Shown here: positions 10,433-23,671 of the stretch, piece after piece
Numbering within the stretch: the stretch's first letter is position 1
Layout: every line of letters begins with the position of its first letter
Source: Buddleja alternifolia
Lineage: Eukaryota; Streptophyta; Magnoliopsida; Lamiales; Scrophulariaceae
DNA: 64,000 nt
NCBI GenBank assembly: GCA_019426215.1
Contig: CM033401.1
Span: 15,567,134-15,631,133 of the forward strand
Direction: 5' to 3'
Notes under the pieces: generated by a model
The model's database searches: none
What the model saw: the letters and a program-made list of their open reading frames with translations, nothing else
Told to the model about the DNA's origin: nothing
Position numbers and translations under genes: made by a program

Positions 10433-13351
10433 TCATTTCAGATGGGTCAATTCAAATTTTCAAAGTCATCACTAGAGCGCATGGAGCCACAGAAGAGACT
10501 CCAGATGGCTATGTTGAGAAGCCAAATCATGAGTGGTCCCCAGATGAGTGTCGAAGAGTAAACTTGGACAATGTTAGTAGGACCGCTCTATACATAGCCA
10601 TCGGTGATAACAATAACTTATTCAACAAGGTCAAGTCGTGCTCTACGACTAAGGAAATTTGGGATAAGTTAGCTATGGTGGTTCTACACAAATCAAGGAG
10701 AACAAAGGTTTAATGGTTTTAAGATGTTGCCTAAAGAGACACTAGAGCAATTGGATATAAGATTTACTGCTCTTGTTACGGAACTAACATCTTTAGGCAT
10801 GGATTTACAAAACAGAGAAATGGTGGTCTAGATTTTCAGAAGTCTCCTGAGTAGATTTTTGATGAAAACAACAGCAATGAGAGAATCAAACATGTTTGAT
10901 CTTCTAACTCCAGAAGATGCTTTTTTGGAACTTAAAGCATTTGAGTTTGAGTTAAACTCATCAAGTGATGTAGTGAGCAGTCCAGTGATAGAGTCTGAGA
11001 GCTAATAGCATCAATCAAGGGTAAATCGGGTAACAAAGGAAAAGTGTCAGATATAAGTGAGGATGAGGAACTAGCGCTACTGAATAGATTCAGAAAGTTT
11101 CTTAGATATAAAAAGAAAAGGGAAAAGGCTCTAAGCATCAAGGACAAAGTTCATTCCAAGCGCCTCATCCAGTTCAACAACAGTATCAAGCGCCTCAGTA
11201 TTCTGCCCCTTCTTCCTCAGTGCCGATTCAGTACCAAGCGTCTTCTCCGAAAGATCTTTTAGTGCCTGTGGTCTCAAAACCACAAACTGCAAGGTTAACA
11301 AATGAACAAAAGATGAAAACTAATCTTTGTTATAGTTGCAGGAAATCAGGGCACTACCAGGTAAATTGCCCTTATCCAAACGTATCTAAGCTATCAAAGC
11401 AAGATTACTTGGATAGAAACCAATTCAGGAGTAACCTTCGTCAACAAGGTTTGATAGCAGAGTCAGAACCAGCGTCCGCACCTGAAGATTTGGAGTCTTC
11501 AGAGGAGAGTAGTGATGATGATGAGTGATAGGAGTCGTTTTTGCACATGTTCTTAACTTCTTTTATTGACAATTTAGGTCCATTTATAGCTTGATTTGTG
11601 CCACTTGTATGTTTAATATGTGTATTAAGTGAATTCAGGCACTAAGCGACGTTGCACGAAGAAAAGAGCAAAAGATGGTGTATCAAACGATTTCCTAAAA
11701 GATGCTTCACAGAACGAAGCCCAAGCGCCAGTTCGGCCAGGCCTAGGCGCCAGCCGAAGATATGAGGACAGAATGCTATGCAGTACGGCGCCTAGGTGCC
11801 ACACATCCAGCGCCTAGGCACGATATCTTCCGCGCCCGAGCGCCAATGCAGCCACGCCTGGGCGGCGCCCGACTTTTCCCCCAAGTAACTCCTACCAAGT
11901 AGGCAGCGCCTGGGCACTGATACAGCCGCACCTGGGTGCCGCTGTAACCGTTTTTGAAAACTATAAAACCCAGATTTCAGCAATTAGAAAGGGTTCGAAC
12001 TCCTGGGGATTCAAGGCAATTTTCTGGGTTTTTTGGCCACTTTCTCATCAATTAGAAGGAATTAAGAAGGAAGATTAGCTTGGGGATTGAAGATTGAAGT
12101 GAATATCCATCATCAATTCAACATAGGGAGTTTTAATAGCTTTCTCTTTTCATTATTGTCCATGAATATGTATATGAATCTATCTATGTCCTTTATGCCA
12201 TTAACTATGAGCTAAGCTTGTAAGACTAGGGCCATGTAAGGCCAAATTTTGATTTATGCTTATAATAGAGGATTGTTTAAGTGATTCTTATATTGTTGTG
12301 TGGTGTGATTTTATGTTTTTGCTTGTTTGACATATGCTTGATCATCATATGTTAGAATCTTATGCCTAGGTGAATATTTCGAGAGAAAATTGACTTAGGG
12401 TGCAAGAAATTCACACCATAATCCGCAACCAATGAGGAATTGCCCTAGACATAGGTAAAGATTCCCGGGTGAAGTCGTTCGATCTAAATCGAGTGAGCTC
12501 TAGTGCGTTAATGCGTGTTTGGTGATTAGATTTCCGGGTAGATATACTTAGGAAACCATCATTCAATCATAGGAGTTTAGTACGAGACATCGGTTATTCT
12601 TTACCCTAGGAGCTTTCATCATAGCAACATAAGCGTAACCTTCAACGAGAGCCTTTATAAGTATAATTGAGCAATTTGGACCTAGCATGTGTCTTAGTCT
12701 CCCTTTATAATTGGTATTCAATCCTTTGTGTGTCTTCATTCGTATCTTACGCATTTTACCTTCAAATTACCTTTACTTTAATTGTTTATTTCATTACAAA
12801 TCTTAAACAAAAATTCAAGTCCTTGAGGTTCGACAACCCGGACTTTTAGTCCACATTATTACTACACACGACTAGTGCACTTGCTATTCAAGCACGTTAG
12901 CTTCTAGCGTGTCAATGAGCCAGTGGAGACTCAGCACTTCTTTGTCTCATGGCTAGAGATGATGAAGCGTCCCCTGAGGTAAACACTAAAATTGCATATC
13001 CTCTTTCTTATGAAGAATTACTTGACAAAGTAAAAGAATATTATAAACATTGTCAAGATGCCGGCAAATTATATCAAAATCACTTCGATATCATATCAGC
13101 ACTCAAAGGTGATAATGTGACGCTCAAGGCAGAGTTGCAAGTTCAGCAACAGTGCATTGAGAAGAACCAATCACTTGAGAGTGAAATTACTCAATTAAAA
13201 AGTGATCTTGATATAATAGTCAAGAGAGAAGCTGAGCTGATTGCTAGACTTGCTAAATTAGAGCAGCTCATCTCATCAATGTCTAAAGCGTCAAGAAAGC
13301 TAGACAATGTGACTAAGGTAACAAGATTATTTAGGAAAAGGCCGGTTTAGG
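10433..13351 (+). pseudogene. Copia gag (broken, interrupted by a solo LTR)
   Basis: The first part (10433-10713) resembles the UBN2-type gag domain, with ...SCSTTKEIWDKL at its end. A CCHC zinc knuckle, CYSCRKSGHYQVNC, is at 11328-11369 and is followed by an acidic tail (EESSDDDE). After the inserted LTR the frame resumes as MARDDEASPEV at 12949, then about 115 residues of heptad-like, Gln/Lys/Glu-rich sequence that should form a coiled coil. Gag packages element RNA into virus-like particles. There are stops near 10711, around 10830 and 11006, plus frame changes, so no full gag can be made. The N-terminal part of the domain is missing. Confidence 0.8.
11526..12914 (+). mobile_element. Solo LTR, palindrome-module family, copy 1
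   Basis: It begins TGATAGGAGTCG and ends TAGCGTGTCA, with ATGAG directly repeated on both sides (11521-11525 and 12915-12919). That is a perfect 5-bp target duplication inside the gag acidic tail. A TATA-like ACTATAAAAC lies near 11960. The 220 bases upstream hold many GC-rich near-palindromes such as GGCGCCTAGGTGCC (11787-11800), GCGCCTAGGCA (11810) and GCACCTGGGTGC (11928). There is no coding capacity. The family is not identified; ends and duplication length fit an LTR retrotransposon. Confidence 0.9.
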
Positions 13352-14324
13352 ATGCAATAAATTTGGCAAACAACCAAATAAATCTAATCTTATGGCGAAC
13401 AACAAAGGAAAGGGTGTATTCTTTGTTGAGAAAGGTTCAAAAAGTCAAACACCTATTGAACCACGAGACAATGGTACGAGGCCAAATGAGAAAGTCAATG
13501 CTGACTCAGGCAAGGGAAAGACGGAAGCAAATGATTCACAAAGAAAGGTTCATCCAAATGCTCAAAATGCTAAGGATAAATCTTACCACTGTAAATAAAG
13601 CGCTAAACGTCAAGCACCAAAAGTGCACCCTAAGCCAGCGCCAAGGAAATACCAGCGTTAATATCCACAAAGGTCAAGATCATATTATCGGCACTATGAT
13701 GATTATGATTCTGACTATGATTATGATTACTATTATAATCGAGGATATTACTATACACCTAAGAAGCATACACAACACAAGGTGAAACCCAAAAAGGCTA
13801 GTCCTTCTGCAATGAAGACTAGGCAAATATGGGTTCCTAAAGTTCTAATTTAGACTAATGCTACTAATGTGAAAGGACCCAAGTTACAGTGGGTACCTAA
13901 AAAGAAATAAAACTTCCCTTTTGATTGCAGGTACATAGAGTTAGAGTCGACACATCTATTTGGTACATCGATAGTGAGTCGTCAAGGCATGTGACAGGCT
14001 CCAAGGATCTTTTGATCAACTATCGAGCTACCAATGGTCATCAGGTTGTATTTGGTGACAATTACAAAAGGTAAAACCAAAGGTATAGGTACTATGCATA
14101 GGGGGAACATCATGATAAGTAATGTTTATTATGTTGAGGGTCTTAAGCATAATCTTTTAAGCCTAAGTCAATTTTGTGATAAAGGCTTTGAAGTTAAATT
14201 TTCAAGTGACTGTTGCTATATTAATGACGCTAAAACTAAATCTACGAAATTGAAAGGAGAAAGAACAAATAATATTTATTTGGTAGATTGGGGTTCAACA
14301 ATAGATAACAACCTTATATGATTT
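13352..14324 (+). pseudogene. Copia gag/protease region (broken)
   Basis: A low-complexity Asp/Tyr-rich stretch (13690-13760) is followed by paired motifs of the type 'QIWVPK' and 'LQWVPKK', typical of the gag-protease junction in copia elements. The pepsin-like aspartic protease core appears as WYIDSESSRHVTG from 13961. The catalytic triplet reads Asp-Ser-Glu here where the family has Asp-Ser-Gly. Stops follow at several points. At 14034-14321 the frame reopens with '..NVYYVEGLKHNLLSLSQ..', the conserved end of this region just before integrase. Confidence 0.7.
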
Positions 14325-15059
14325 GTGGCTAAAGATGAATCTAAAACGGGTTGGTTATGGCATAGAAAAATGAATCATCTCAATTTTAAGACAATCTCTC
14401 AACCTATAACATTAAATCTTGTAGAGGATCGCCTTTGTGACGCTTGTCAAATGAGCAAACAAGTTAAATCATCTTTCAAGAGAAAACCTTGTCTATATAC
14501 CTCTAGAATACTTGAACTACTTCACATGGATCTGTTTGGACCCGTTCAAATGATCAGTGTGAGCGGTAAAAAGTATACTTTGGTGATAGAAGATGATTTT
14601 TCTCGATTTACTTGGGTGAAATTTCTTTCATCCAAAGATGAAACATGTGACAAGTTAACAACGCTTATTCGGAAACTTCAAGCATTGAAAAGTCTTAAGG
14701 TTGCAAGAATAAGAAACAATCACGGTACTGAGTTTACTAATAAGGTTGTTGAGAAGTTTTGTGTAGAAAATGGAATACATCATGAGTATTCAGCTCCTAG
14801 AATTCCTCAACAGGATGGTGTTGTTGAGCGCCGGAATAGAACGCTTAAGGAAGCCGCTAGGGCGACGTTATCAGAGTCCAAGCTTGTTCCTAGGTTTTGG
14901 GCCGAAGCGATCAACACTGCTTGTTACACTCAAAACCGTTGCATGATCAACAAACAACATGGGAAAACTCCGTATGTACTATGGAAGGGACGTAAGCCAA
15001 ATGTTTCATATTTTCACATCTTTGGTTCAAAATGTTTTATCCATAATAATGGATCCTAA
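14325..15059 (+). pseudogene. Copia integrase (truncated by stop)
   Basis: An open frame of 244 residues. It starts with the GAG-pre-integrase zinc site (WHRKMNHLN ... CDACQMSK), then the rve core with LLHMDLFGPV, VIEDDFSRFTWV and a NHGTEF block leading to IPQQDGVVERRNRT, which holds the third acidic residue region. Integrase inserts the element cDNA into the host genome. The frame ends at 15057 in the C-terminal part (FGSKCF.. block). Coding similarity continues in another frame to about 15417, so a frameshift separates integrase from RT. It sits between the protease remnant and the open RT-RNase H frame. Confidence 0.85.
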
Positions 15060-15417
15060 AGCGTAAAGCGGATGAGGGAATCTTTCTAGGCTATGCCAAA
15101 AATGGAAAGAATTCCGCATCCTTAATAAGATTAAATCGAAGGTTGAAGAATCTATTCATTTTGTTTTTGATGATGCTAACCAAGAACCGAGTAAGGTTAA
15201 TATTAATGATGTAGGAGTTGAAGATCTGTGTCATCAAGCGTCTAAGATTATTATTTATGAAAGTGATGACGATGATGGGATCTTGGTGCCCTCTCTTAAG
15301 ATTACTCGTAAGGATATTCAGAATGATAATGTAAGACCTGCTGATCATGAAGAGAATGATCATCAAGAGCACAATAGGATTTGTGAATTGGAAGCGCCTA
15401 CGGAAGAGGGTAGTTAA

Positions 15418-17115
15418 GTGCTTGCACAAGAAGTTAACCAAGTGCCTATTCAACCTCTTAACCCATTCCAACTAGATAGACTATGGCTACGTGATCATCC
15501 ACCAGAGCAAATTATTGGAGATATTGGAGCGCCTGTGAGAACTAGAACCGCTACATTCAATGAGGCCATGTTCGCAATCTTTCTATCTCAAATGGAACCT
15601 AAGAAAATGGATAAAGCGTTAAGTGATCCAAGTTGGATTAAGGCCATGCAAGAAGAGCTTAATCAGTTTGAGCGTAGTAAGGTGTGGACGCTAGTACCAA
15701 AGCCAACTCACCAAAGAGTTATTAGAACTAGATGGGTTTATAGAAACAAGATGGATGATAATGGCAGTGTGATAAGGAACAAGGCCAGACTTGTCACTCA
15801 AGGATATTTCCAAGAAGAGGGTATTGATTTTGATGAGACATATGCTCCTGTAGCCTGTCTTGAAGCAATTCGCATGTTTCTAGTGTATGCAGCGTTCAAC
15901 AAATTCACAGTGTATCAAATGGACGTAAAGAGTGCTTTCATGAATGGTAAACTCCAAGAAAAAGTGAATGTGGAGCAACCACCAGGATTCATCAACAACC
16001 ATGGTAAGGGTATGGTCTACAAACTTGATAAGGCACTCTATGGCCTAAAACAAGCACCTAGAGCATGGTATGACACTCTTTCTATTTTCCTTATTGGTAA
16101 AGGCTTCTCAAAAGACAGCATTGATACAACATTATTCAAAATTACCAATAACGAAGATATTCTCTTAGTCCAAATATATGTTGATGATATTATTTTTGGA
16201 TCTACTAATAAGCGTCTGTGTGAGAAATTTTCGAAAATGATGCAAGAACACTATGAAATGAGCATGATGAGTGAATTAACTTTCTTCTTAGGATTACAAG
16301 TTAAAGAACTCCATAATGACATATTTATTAACCAAGGGTATACACAAGATATGATTAAGGAATTTGGTATGAAAAATGCATCATTTTCTAAGATTCCAAT
16401 GAGCCAAATGCTTAAGTTAGATAAAGATGAAAGTGGGAAGAAGATTGATATCACTAATTATAGAGGTATTATCGGATCACTTCTTTATCTTACTGCTAGT
16501 AGACCTGATATTATGTTTTCGTTATGTATGTTTGCACGCTTTCAAGCCGATCCTAGAGAGTCACACTTAATTGCTGCCAAGAGGATCCTTAAATACCTAA
16601 AAGGCACAAAAAATGTGGGCTTATGGTATCCAAGGGACTTTCCTTTTGAACTAATTGGTTACTCAGATGCAGGTTTTGCAATATGTAAAATTGACCGGAA
16701 AAGTACTAGTGTTACATGTCAATTTCTAGGTGATAGATTAGTATCATGGCATAGTAAGAAACAACAACCGATGGCTACCTCTACAGCAGAGTATGTAGCT
16801 GCAGGAAGTTGTTGTGCACAAATCTTATGGATGAGGCAACAACTTAGAGATTATGGTACAATCCTAGGTCCAACCCCTATCCATTGCGATAACCAAAGCG
16901 CCCTAGCCATGACTCAAAATCCTGTTCTTCATTCCAGAACCAAACATATTGACATTAGATACCATTTTCTTGTCGACCATGTTCAAGAGAAAGTTATGTT
17001 CATGCACTTTATTGGAACTGACAAACAACTGGCAGATATCTTCACCAAAGCGCTCAACGAACAACGTTTTCTCACTTTAAAAAGTGAACTAGGTATAATT
17101 GATTTAAGCGCTTAA
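15418..17115 (+). CDS. Copia reverse transcriptase-RNase H (open frame)
   Basis: A 565-residue open frame, the longest in the window. The RVT_2 domain begins near residue 85 (KVWTLVPKP...), with TRWVYRNK, the QMDVKSAF block carrying the first catalytic Asp, [13 protein letters not shown], and the YVDD catalytic motif at residues 254-257 (16177-16188). The RNase H part begins near residue 415 (GYSDAGFA) and includes [16 protein letters not shown] and HIDIRYHF, ending with DIFTKAL. Together these copy element RNA into DNA and degrade the template. No RT-RNase H motif is obviously broken. The frame's real start lies upstream (one in-frame stop at 15415), so this is a fragment of a polyprotein, not a gene with its own start. 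Confidence 0.9.
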   Translation: MLAQEVNQVPIQPLNPFQLDRLWLRDHPPEQIIGDIGAPVRTRTATFNEAMFAIFLSQMEPKKMDKALSDPSWIKAMQEELNQFERSKVWTLVPKPTHQRVIRTRWVYRNKMDDNGSVIRNKARLVTQGYFQEEGIDFDETYAPVACLEAIRMFLVYAAFNKFTVYQMDVKSAFMNGKLQEKVNVEQPPGFINNHGKGMVYKLDKALYGLKQAPRAWYDTLSIFLIGKGFSKDSIDTTLFKITNNEDILLVQIYVDDIIFGSTNKRLCEKFSKMMQEHYEMSMMSELTFFLGLQVKELHNDIFINQGYTQDMIKEFGMKNASFSKIPMSQMLKLDKDESGKKIDITNYRGIIGSLLYLTASRPDIMFSLCMFARFQADPRESHLIAAKRILKYLKGTKNVGLWYPRDFPFELIGYSDAGFAICKIDRKSTSVTCQFLGDRLVSWHSKKQQPMATSTAEYVAAGSCCAQILWMRQQLRDYGTILGPTPIHCDNQSALAMTQNPVLHSRTKHIDIRYHFLVDHVQEKVMFMHFIGTDKQLADIFTKALNEQRFLTLKSELGIIDLSA

Positions 17116-17938
17116 TCATTATGCATCATATTTTCATTAGACATAAAATGTAGGGGGAATCCACTTTATTTAAGTCTAAAAGATTCTTGAAAAATTGTTA
17201 CAAGTCATCAAATTTAGGGAGAACCTTAAAATTGTACTTGTACACATCTGTAAGTGTCAATGATCAAAAACCACTTTCATATGCATAGATCATCAACCTT
17301 TATTATTATCATTTGTGCATGATATGTTGAACGCAAAAAAATAAAAAGAATTTAATCTAAAGCGTCAACATAAATCTTCTCTAACAAAAGGATGTTAAGT
17401 TGAACATATTCCCTACAACACTTAATAGAAACTTTTATAAAACTCATGCATAATTGTTTAATGACTAAGTGATGTGATGGATAGACTCAAAGATCTATTT
17501 TGACCTTCATCCACACACTCCTATAACATCAAACTGACGGGTAATTAAAAAAAAATTCAAAATGACGGTTCAGGGTCAGTACGTCTTTATATACGTGTCA
17601 GTGTACCATAAGCGCATGCATTACACTCTGAAAATACCAAACGTTTTTAAAATTTTACTCAGACGTCAAACTTTTTATATATAGGAGTTACCAAATGTAA
17701 CTTTACTTACTTTCCACAATCTCGCGTCCGAAGTTAAAACCAATAATGGCTGAGATTCATTACCTTTACACGTGTCAAAATCTTAATGAGACGAGAAAAC
17801 ACAATTTTCAAATTATGTCATTTAAAACAAATTACTTGCAGACAATTACTCACGTCTCACATAAGCTTTCTGCAAAACTACTTTCTATCTCTCTTTCTCT
17901 CTCAAAGTGAATCTCTGCTTTTTTTCAAACAATTTTCA
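17116..17938 (+). other. Noncoding spacer of the copia element
   Basis: This lies between RNase H and the third ORF. It contains a purine run (gtaggggga, 17151-17159) and a TATA-like 'ttttatatatagg' near 17670. No coding region was seen. Sirevirus env-position ORFs are thought to be expressed separately, so a leader or splice site here is possible but not shown. Confidence 0.5.
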
Positions 17939-20900
17939 ATGGCACCAAAGAAATCTATTAATGTTGCTGCTGACACCATCAAGGTTACTGAAGACCTTGT
18001 TGTGGATTGGAAATATCTGTATGAGCAGACTGAAATAAACATGACGGATATGCTAGATTCTGTTGCCAAGGCTGGGCTTCAGACTTTTCTGACCAAGTAC
18101 TCATACTTCTTTGCTGATGAAGTAACTTCCTTCTAGAGGAACGCCAAACTCTCAGAGGACAAGACATCCGTTTTTGCCTCTTTTCTGTTTCTAAGAAAAA
18201 CTCTCCTAAGGAGTTCACTCCATCTGTTGACTCTATAGCCCAAAACTTCAAGTTGCCTAACTAGGGTGAGGCTTTGGAATCAATCACTAATCGCCATATT
18301 GAAGAAGCGTGGTCTAAGATGCGTGCATATGACGATGCAGCATACAAGCCACATTTCGAGAAGAAAGACATCGTTCCGAAATACAGACTGTTGGCAGACT
18401 TTTGCAACAAGTTTATTGAGTGCAAAGTGGGAACATTCGAAAAAGTTTCCCCACTTCAATTTTAGAAGATTACTGTCGTACTCCTGGATATCAAGATTAA
18501 CTAGAGTGAGAACGTGTTCGGCAGGTTTAGGGATTATTTAACTGCCACAAACAAACCCTATGGAATTGTTCTATGTGACTTACTTTTTAGAGCAGAGTGT
18601 ATTGATTCTGCTAGGCAGTCGTTGGCTAAAACCAAGTTTTTAGGGAAGAGGATAGTAACTAACCTCCTCCACCCTCCCAAAGTTGGTGGTGCTGCAAGAC
18701 CTTTATCTGAGCACCAAGTTGTGCGTCAAGCGTCAAATGAAGAGGCTGAGCGTCCTGCTCAAGAAGAAGCTGTGAAGCGTCCAGCTGTTACAAAGAAGAG
18801 GGCTCCCAGAAAGCCCAAGGCTCCGATAGTTCTATCTCCTACTAAGGATGATGATGATGATGATAAAGAGACCAATGAGGATGTGGAGGAAAAAATTATG
18901 TTAATCACAAGGCGAAACTTGGAAACAATTATTAAGAAGATTAACTTCGAAGAAGAGCCAACATTAGCTCCTATCCAGTCTGTCAAGCTAATCGAAGGGG
19001 TCACTGTAAAGATAATATTCAAGAGACCTAGAGGAACAGTGAAGTGTCCATCTGTTCCTGCTTCTGTAGAGCCTGAGACTGTTGAGCCAAGCGCTTAAGG
19101 AACACTAGCTATCGAGACAAGTTCTCAGGGTAAGCTTATTTCTCCCCACAGCATTCTTTTTCCTACATCTGTAGAAGATCCTGCTCTCATAAAGGATATA
19201 TCTTGTGCTACAACTCTTGTTACAGCTATTGTTGAAGCACCGGTTGATGTCCACCTAGATGTTGACTTAGAGGAAGTGGTGGCTATTGCCAAAGACATTG
19301 CAACCGTAGTGCTCGTTGAAAGTTCGAGTGTTGCAGTGGATGCTGAGGAACCTATTACAAAAGGGGTCCAACCATCACTCACCTCAAAGGTTATAATAGA
19401 GGCACACTCAGTAAGTCAGAGTGTTGCTAAGGACGTTACAAAACCTAGACATTTCTTCAAGCTGGATCCAATCAAGACTAATGATCATTCGATCAATTAT
19501 ATGCCACCAGCTCATGAAGAAGATTTCATTCCTGCTGGATTCAATGAAGAGTGTTACATAGTTGCGGAGAATGAAGTGGCCATGTTAATAGAGCGTGATC
19601 ACTCCATTTGCGAAATGTTGTTCAGCTCGGAGTTGACAGATGTCGAGCGTGCATACTATTTGGTCATTGCAAATGATGAACCGGTAGATCAGATTCCTGC
19701 TTCCATTTTGATTCATGAGAAAAGACAAGATGCCAGGACTCCTAGCACTGATGTCGACTTAGTGTACTTCATGGATATGGGGCATAGGAAACCATCTGGC
19801 TTTGCTCCAAGAAACTTCAAAATTCGAGTCTACGAGCCCACCCATTGAATTTCTCAATCCTTCCAAAGAACTGTTGAATAGAGAAGAATATACCCATTTT
19901 CCAGAAGTGGTGCACAGCATTGCAAATCTGAGTTCAGTTAATCCACTTCGTCTATGGAAGAACAAACGTACTTACGTTGGTGACCGTCTAACCTCTCTTA
20001 CTGATTTGATACAAGAAGAGGCTGATGATTATTTCAATTGCATATGGAATGCCAGCAATCAAACAGACAAGCATCAATTTGAATCGATAAGAGACGTTCA
20101 CCACGAAGGCATAAAGGTTATATGCAATGCTGGAGCAAAGTATTAGTTAAATGAAGCTAACAGGTGTGAAGCTTATGTGGGTAACAAGTATACTTTTCAA
20201 GAATTGGTTACAACCCCGCATCTATTTGGCATAGGCATGCATGACAAGAAGCGTCAATTTGCTAAGTATTGCCTGGAAAAGCATCAACAGAGAGGGGGAC
20301 CAATTGATCAGTTGCCAAGCGTTCGCCAACCATTTGAGATGTTTCTACGCCAAGCGTTACATAGGCTTGCAGAAACTCCTCTCTGCTTCTGTAGCCAAGC
20401 GTCAACCAGTGGCAGTAAACCAGTATCAGATTTAACTATCACTCCTAGCCACTGTGAAGAAAACCTGAGGCAGATGATCAAGATCATGTCTCTAATACCG
20501 AATTTTGATAAAATCTTCACTGAAAATCTGCTCAAACCAAACGGCTCCAGAATTCGTTCTTTTTAGGGATATCCATTGCTCCCATCTATTCAAAACGGAG
20601 TGAGCGGACACTATTAGCGAACACTATTCTTACCTGCTCTCGTTGCTGGAACAAAATTAGGGCATCGCTCAAGCCGTTTATCCGTACTTGGAAGAATATT
20701 ATCGGACTTATGTTTCTGAGTCTAATCGCATTCATCGTCTTCCAACTGATCGAATTATTGCTTTTTCCTTACATTACTGCCCGGACATGCTATTTCAGAT
20801 TCCTAAAGTGCAGTCAAGGATTTTTCTGAACCATGTGCTGGATATCATGGGTCCTATGTGGGTCAGGGCCAAGGATAGTCCACTTTGCACAATAGTTTAA

Positions 20901-23671
20901 GGCACTTGATTACCTTATCGCCGTCTGTGTGAACTTCTCGATGGTGCAAAGGACTTCTACGCTGGTACATCATTTGACAGGCTAAACTTCCAATTTGCGA
21001 ACTTTCGTCCAAGCATGATAGCGCCTAAGGAAGTACCTGTTCAGCCTCTTGAAGTTTCTTTTTTTGAGCGTGTAGTTGAACCTAAACAAGTGTCTCTATC
21101 AAAGGTTATTCCCGACGCTAATGTTCCTGATGTTGCTAAATGACACGCTAATACCTAACGAGCTTAAATAACAAGTGTACTAATCGTGGTAGTAATAAAA
21201 GTGGACAAAATAAGTCCAGGTTGTCGAACCACGGAGACTTGGATTTTAGCTTTAGATTTTCAATAAAAGAAAGGAAAAATAAAGTAAATTGCAAGAATTG
21301 ATTGAATAAACAAAGGACAAAAAAAGAAACGAGCTTTAGACTGAAACTCACGTATGATAAAATGACTAAGGCACATGCTACAACCAAATCTACTCGTCAA
21401 TATATATGAGTTACTCCTCAAATTATTAGACTCCTATTGCTTTGGTGAAAACTCCTTAGTTAACTATTACCCGATGTCTCGGCTCATAATAATCCTATGA
21501 TTATTCGACAGTTCTCTAAATATGTGTATCCGAGAATCTAATAACCACGCATTAACGTTCTAGAGTTTTTCCTGATAAATCCGGCTAACCGCACCCGGGA
21601 ATCTTTACCTATCTCTAGGGGAAATTCCTCATTTGTTTCGGATGATGTGTTAATTTCCTTGAACCCTAACTTATCTTCTCTTGAATGACTAGATTAGGCA
21701 AGATAGCAAGCATATGGTGATCAAGCACATGATTGGAATAAAAGCATAAAATTAACACACAAAGCAATAGGAGAATTAATACAAAAAATCACTTCATATA
21801 TATTGACTCATATATTTGGCCTTCACATGGCCTTAGTTCTACAAAATTATGTCATCATCAATAGCTCAAGAAGATCTAGAACAATCATATACATAATTAT
21901 GAACATAAACATGTAATGAAAGCAAGTAAAACTCCCTAAGGCTTGATTAATGATGAATCCTAGCTTGAAACTTCAATTTCTAGCTTAATCCCCCTTCTTC
22001 TCCCTCCAAGATTGATGAATTTTTGGCCCAAAATCCCAGAAAAATGCCTTCCTTCTCCAGATTTTCGAACCCCTTCTAATTGCTGAAATCTAGGTTATAT
22101 AGTTTTCAAAAAACTGTTGCACCGGCGCCCAAGCGTGAGCAAATCGGCTCCCAGGCGTGGTCCAGGTGATGTAATTGACTTGGGGAAGAAGTTGAAGGGC
22201 GCCCAGGCATGCATTATGGCACCCAGGCGTGGTTGGGGTGGTGCCTAGGCGCCGTATGTGGGGCGCTCGGGCGCCACAGTGAGAACTCAACCGTTTTCTT
22301 ACTTTTCAGTGTAGCAATCTTGTTTCCTTCATAAATTTCTCCAAGGACCTCCAATTTGAGTGATCCAAGTCGTCCCGTAAAGAGAAGACATAGAACTACA
22401 ACTTTGTAGAAGGAAATGATCTCAAACTCAGTCTCGAAACATAGATAAATGGCGCTCAAACGTGGAAGATGTGGCAGATATCGCGCCCAGGCGTGGTAAA
22501 ATAGCGCCTAGGCGCGATTATGCGTAACCTCAGCCTGTTTCTTGCTTGTTCGGGCACCCAGGCGTGATTATGGCTGCGCTTGGGCGTGGAGGTGCGAACA
22601 TAAATCTTCCGCCCTTTCTTCGTTTGCATCCATTTACAACCTGAAATCACTTCACACATGGATTAAACGCAAATGTGGCAAGAATCAAGCGATAAATGAA
22701 CCTAAAACATAAACACAACAAGCTTGAAAACACGTAAAAATGACTCTTCTCACTAAACCTTCTGATCTTCCAATTGAAGTGCTAGGCACAGCGCTTGATC
22801 CAGCACATCAACCATCTCTTGAATCATTAAAGTTCTCATCCAAGTTCAAGGAACCGGTTTCTCAAACGGTTCCTTTTGATATTGGTCAAGAGTTTGGTCC
22901 TCTTCTAAAAGAAGTTTTGGAGGAAGTTCGTGATCAAGCTAGTCAAAATGCAGAGTCTCTCCACTGGATTAAAACAGATCTAGCGAAGATTGAGTCCCAG
23001 AATATGGATGCTCAGATTGCCCATATGTGTGGAGCTGCTCAAGCTGCTGTTGCTGATAGCCTTAGAGCGTTTCAGGAAATGTTTGACGCTAATCGGTCCA
23101 ATCAGATTGCTATGAAGGAACATTTGATAGACACATTGATAATTTAGAGGCTTCTATGGCTTAAATTGCTAATCAAGTCAGTATTCTCACAGAACATTTT
23201 CTCAAGACTAATGATGGCAATAAGGGGGAAAAGAGGAAAGCTACTAACAGTTCAAGAGTTACAAGTCCTCCGCCTAAGAGCCAAGAAATTCTCCCTCATC
23301 CTCCTCCGCTCAACAGAGAGCCTAGATACCCATCGTGGGTAGCTGTTTTTAGAGTACCTAGTAGAACTTCTGGGTTCCCTTCAATAGCATATAGAGCTGA
23401 TTTGCCAGTGCTTTCTCAAGCTTATCTTGAACAATTTGATGTTCCAATTAAACAAGCGCCTCTCCCAGAGCCTACTGATCCTAAACTCATAGCTAAGGAT
23501 AAGCAGATGTCAGATTTTAACAGAGCCTTCAGGATCTGTCTAAGGCATATTGGCATTGACCCAACAGAATGGGACAAGCACTTTGTTGCTTTCAAAAAGA
23601 GACAAAAGAAAGAGAATAAGGTCGTGATAAATGACGATCATGCTGCGATGATTGCTCTAGCAGCTGACTGA
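17939..23671 (+). pseudogene. Env-position third ORF of the Sirevirus-type element (broken)
   Basis: Coding similarity runs from MAPKKSINVAADTIK at 17939 through a chain of frames: to 18133, 18274-18465, 18514-19098, 19130-19848, 19802-20146, 20177-20566, 20688-20900, 22753-23147 and 23402-23671. Stops and shifts separate them. Visible features are an N-terminal part with 'CDLLFRAECIDSARQSL', a basic then acidic low-complexity stretch (KKRAPRKPKAP, DDDDDDKE) near 18800-18870, a long acidic middle with RHFFKLD and FIPAGFNEE, and a Gln/Glu-rich region near 22900-23120 that may be a coiled coil. I see no signal peptide or clear membrane anchor, so 'envelope' is only positional. A solo LTR splits it at 21141-22752; the target duplication CTAAA lies within the coding text. 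Confidence 0.6.
21141..22752 (-). mobile_element. Solo LTR, palindrome-module family, copy 2
   Basis: Read on the minus strand it begins TGAGAAGAGTCA and ends TAGCGTGTCA. CTAAA is directly repeated at 21136-21140 and 22753-22757, a perfect 5-bp target duplication. It matches copy 1 along its length, for example the CACATGGCCTTAG block and the block around the gatcaagca word. A TATA-like ACTATATAAC (minus) lies near 22095-22104. Two clusters of GC-rich palindromes follow at 22124-22276 and 22450-22590, including the perfect 12-mer GCGCCTAGGCGC at 22504-22515. Confidence 0.9.

Noticed and set aside
15091..15471. 126-codon minus-strand frame across the copia integrase-RT junction
   Set aside because: Antisense shadow; the plus strand carries the recognisable pol text.
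17939..23671. Calling the third copia ORF a true envelope gene
   Set aside because: Position fits, but no signal peptide, furin-like site or membrane anchor is visible in the broken frames.
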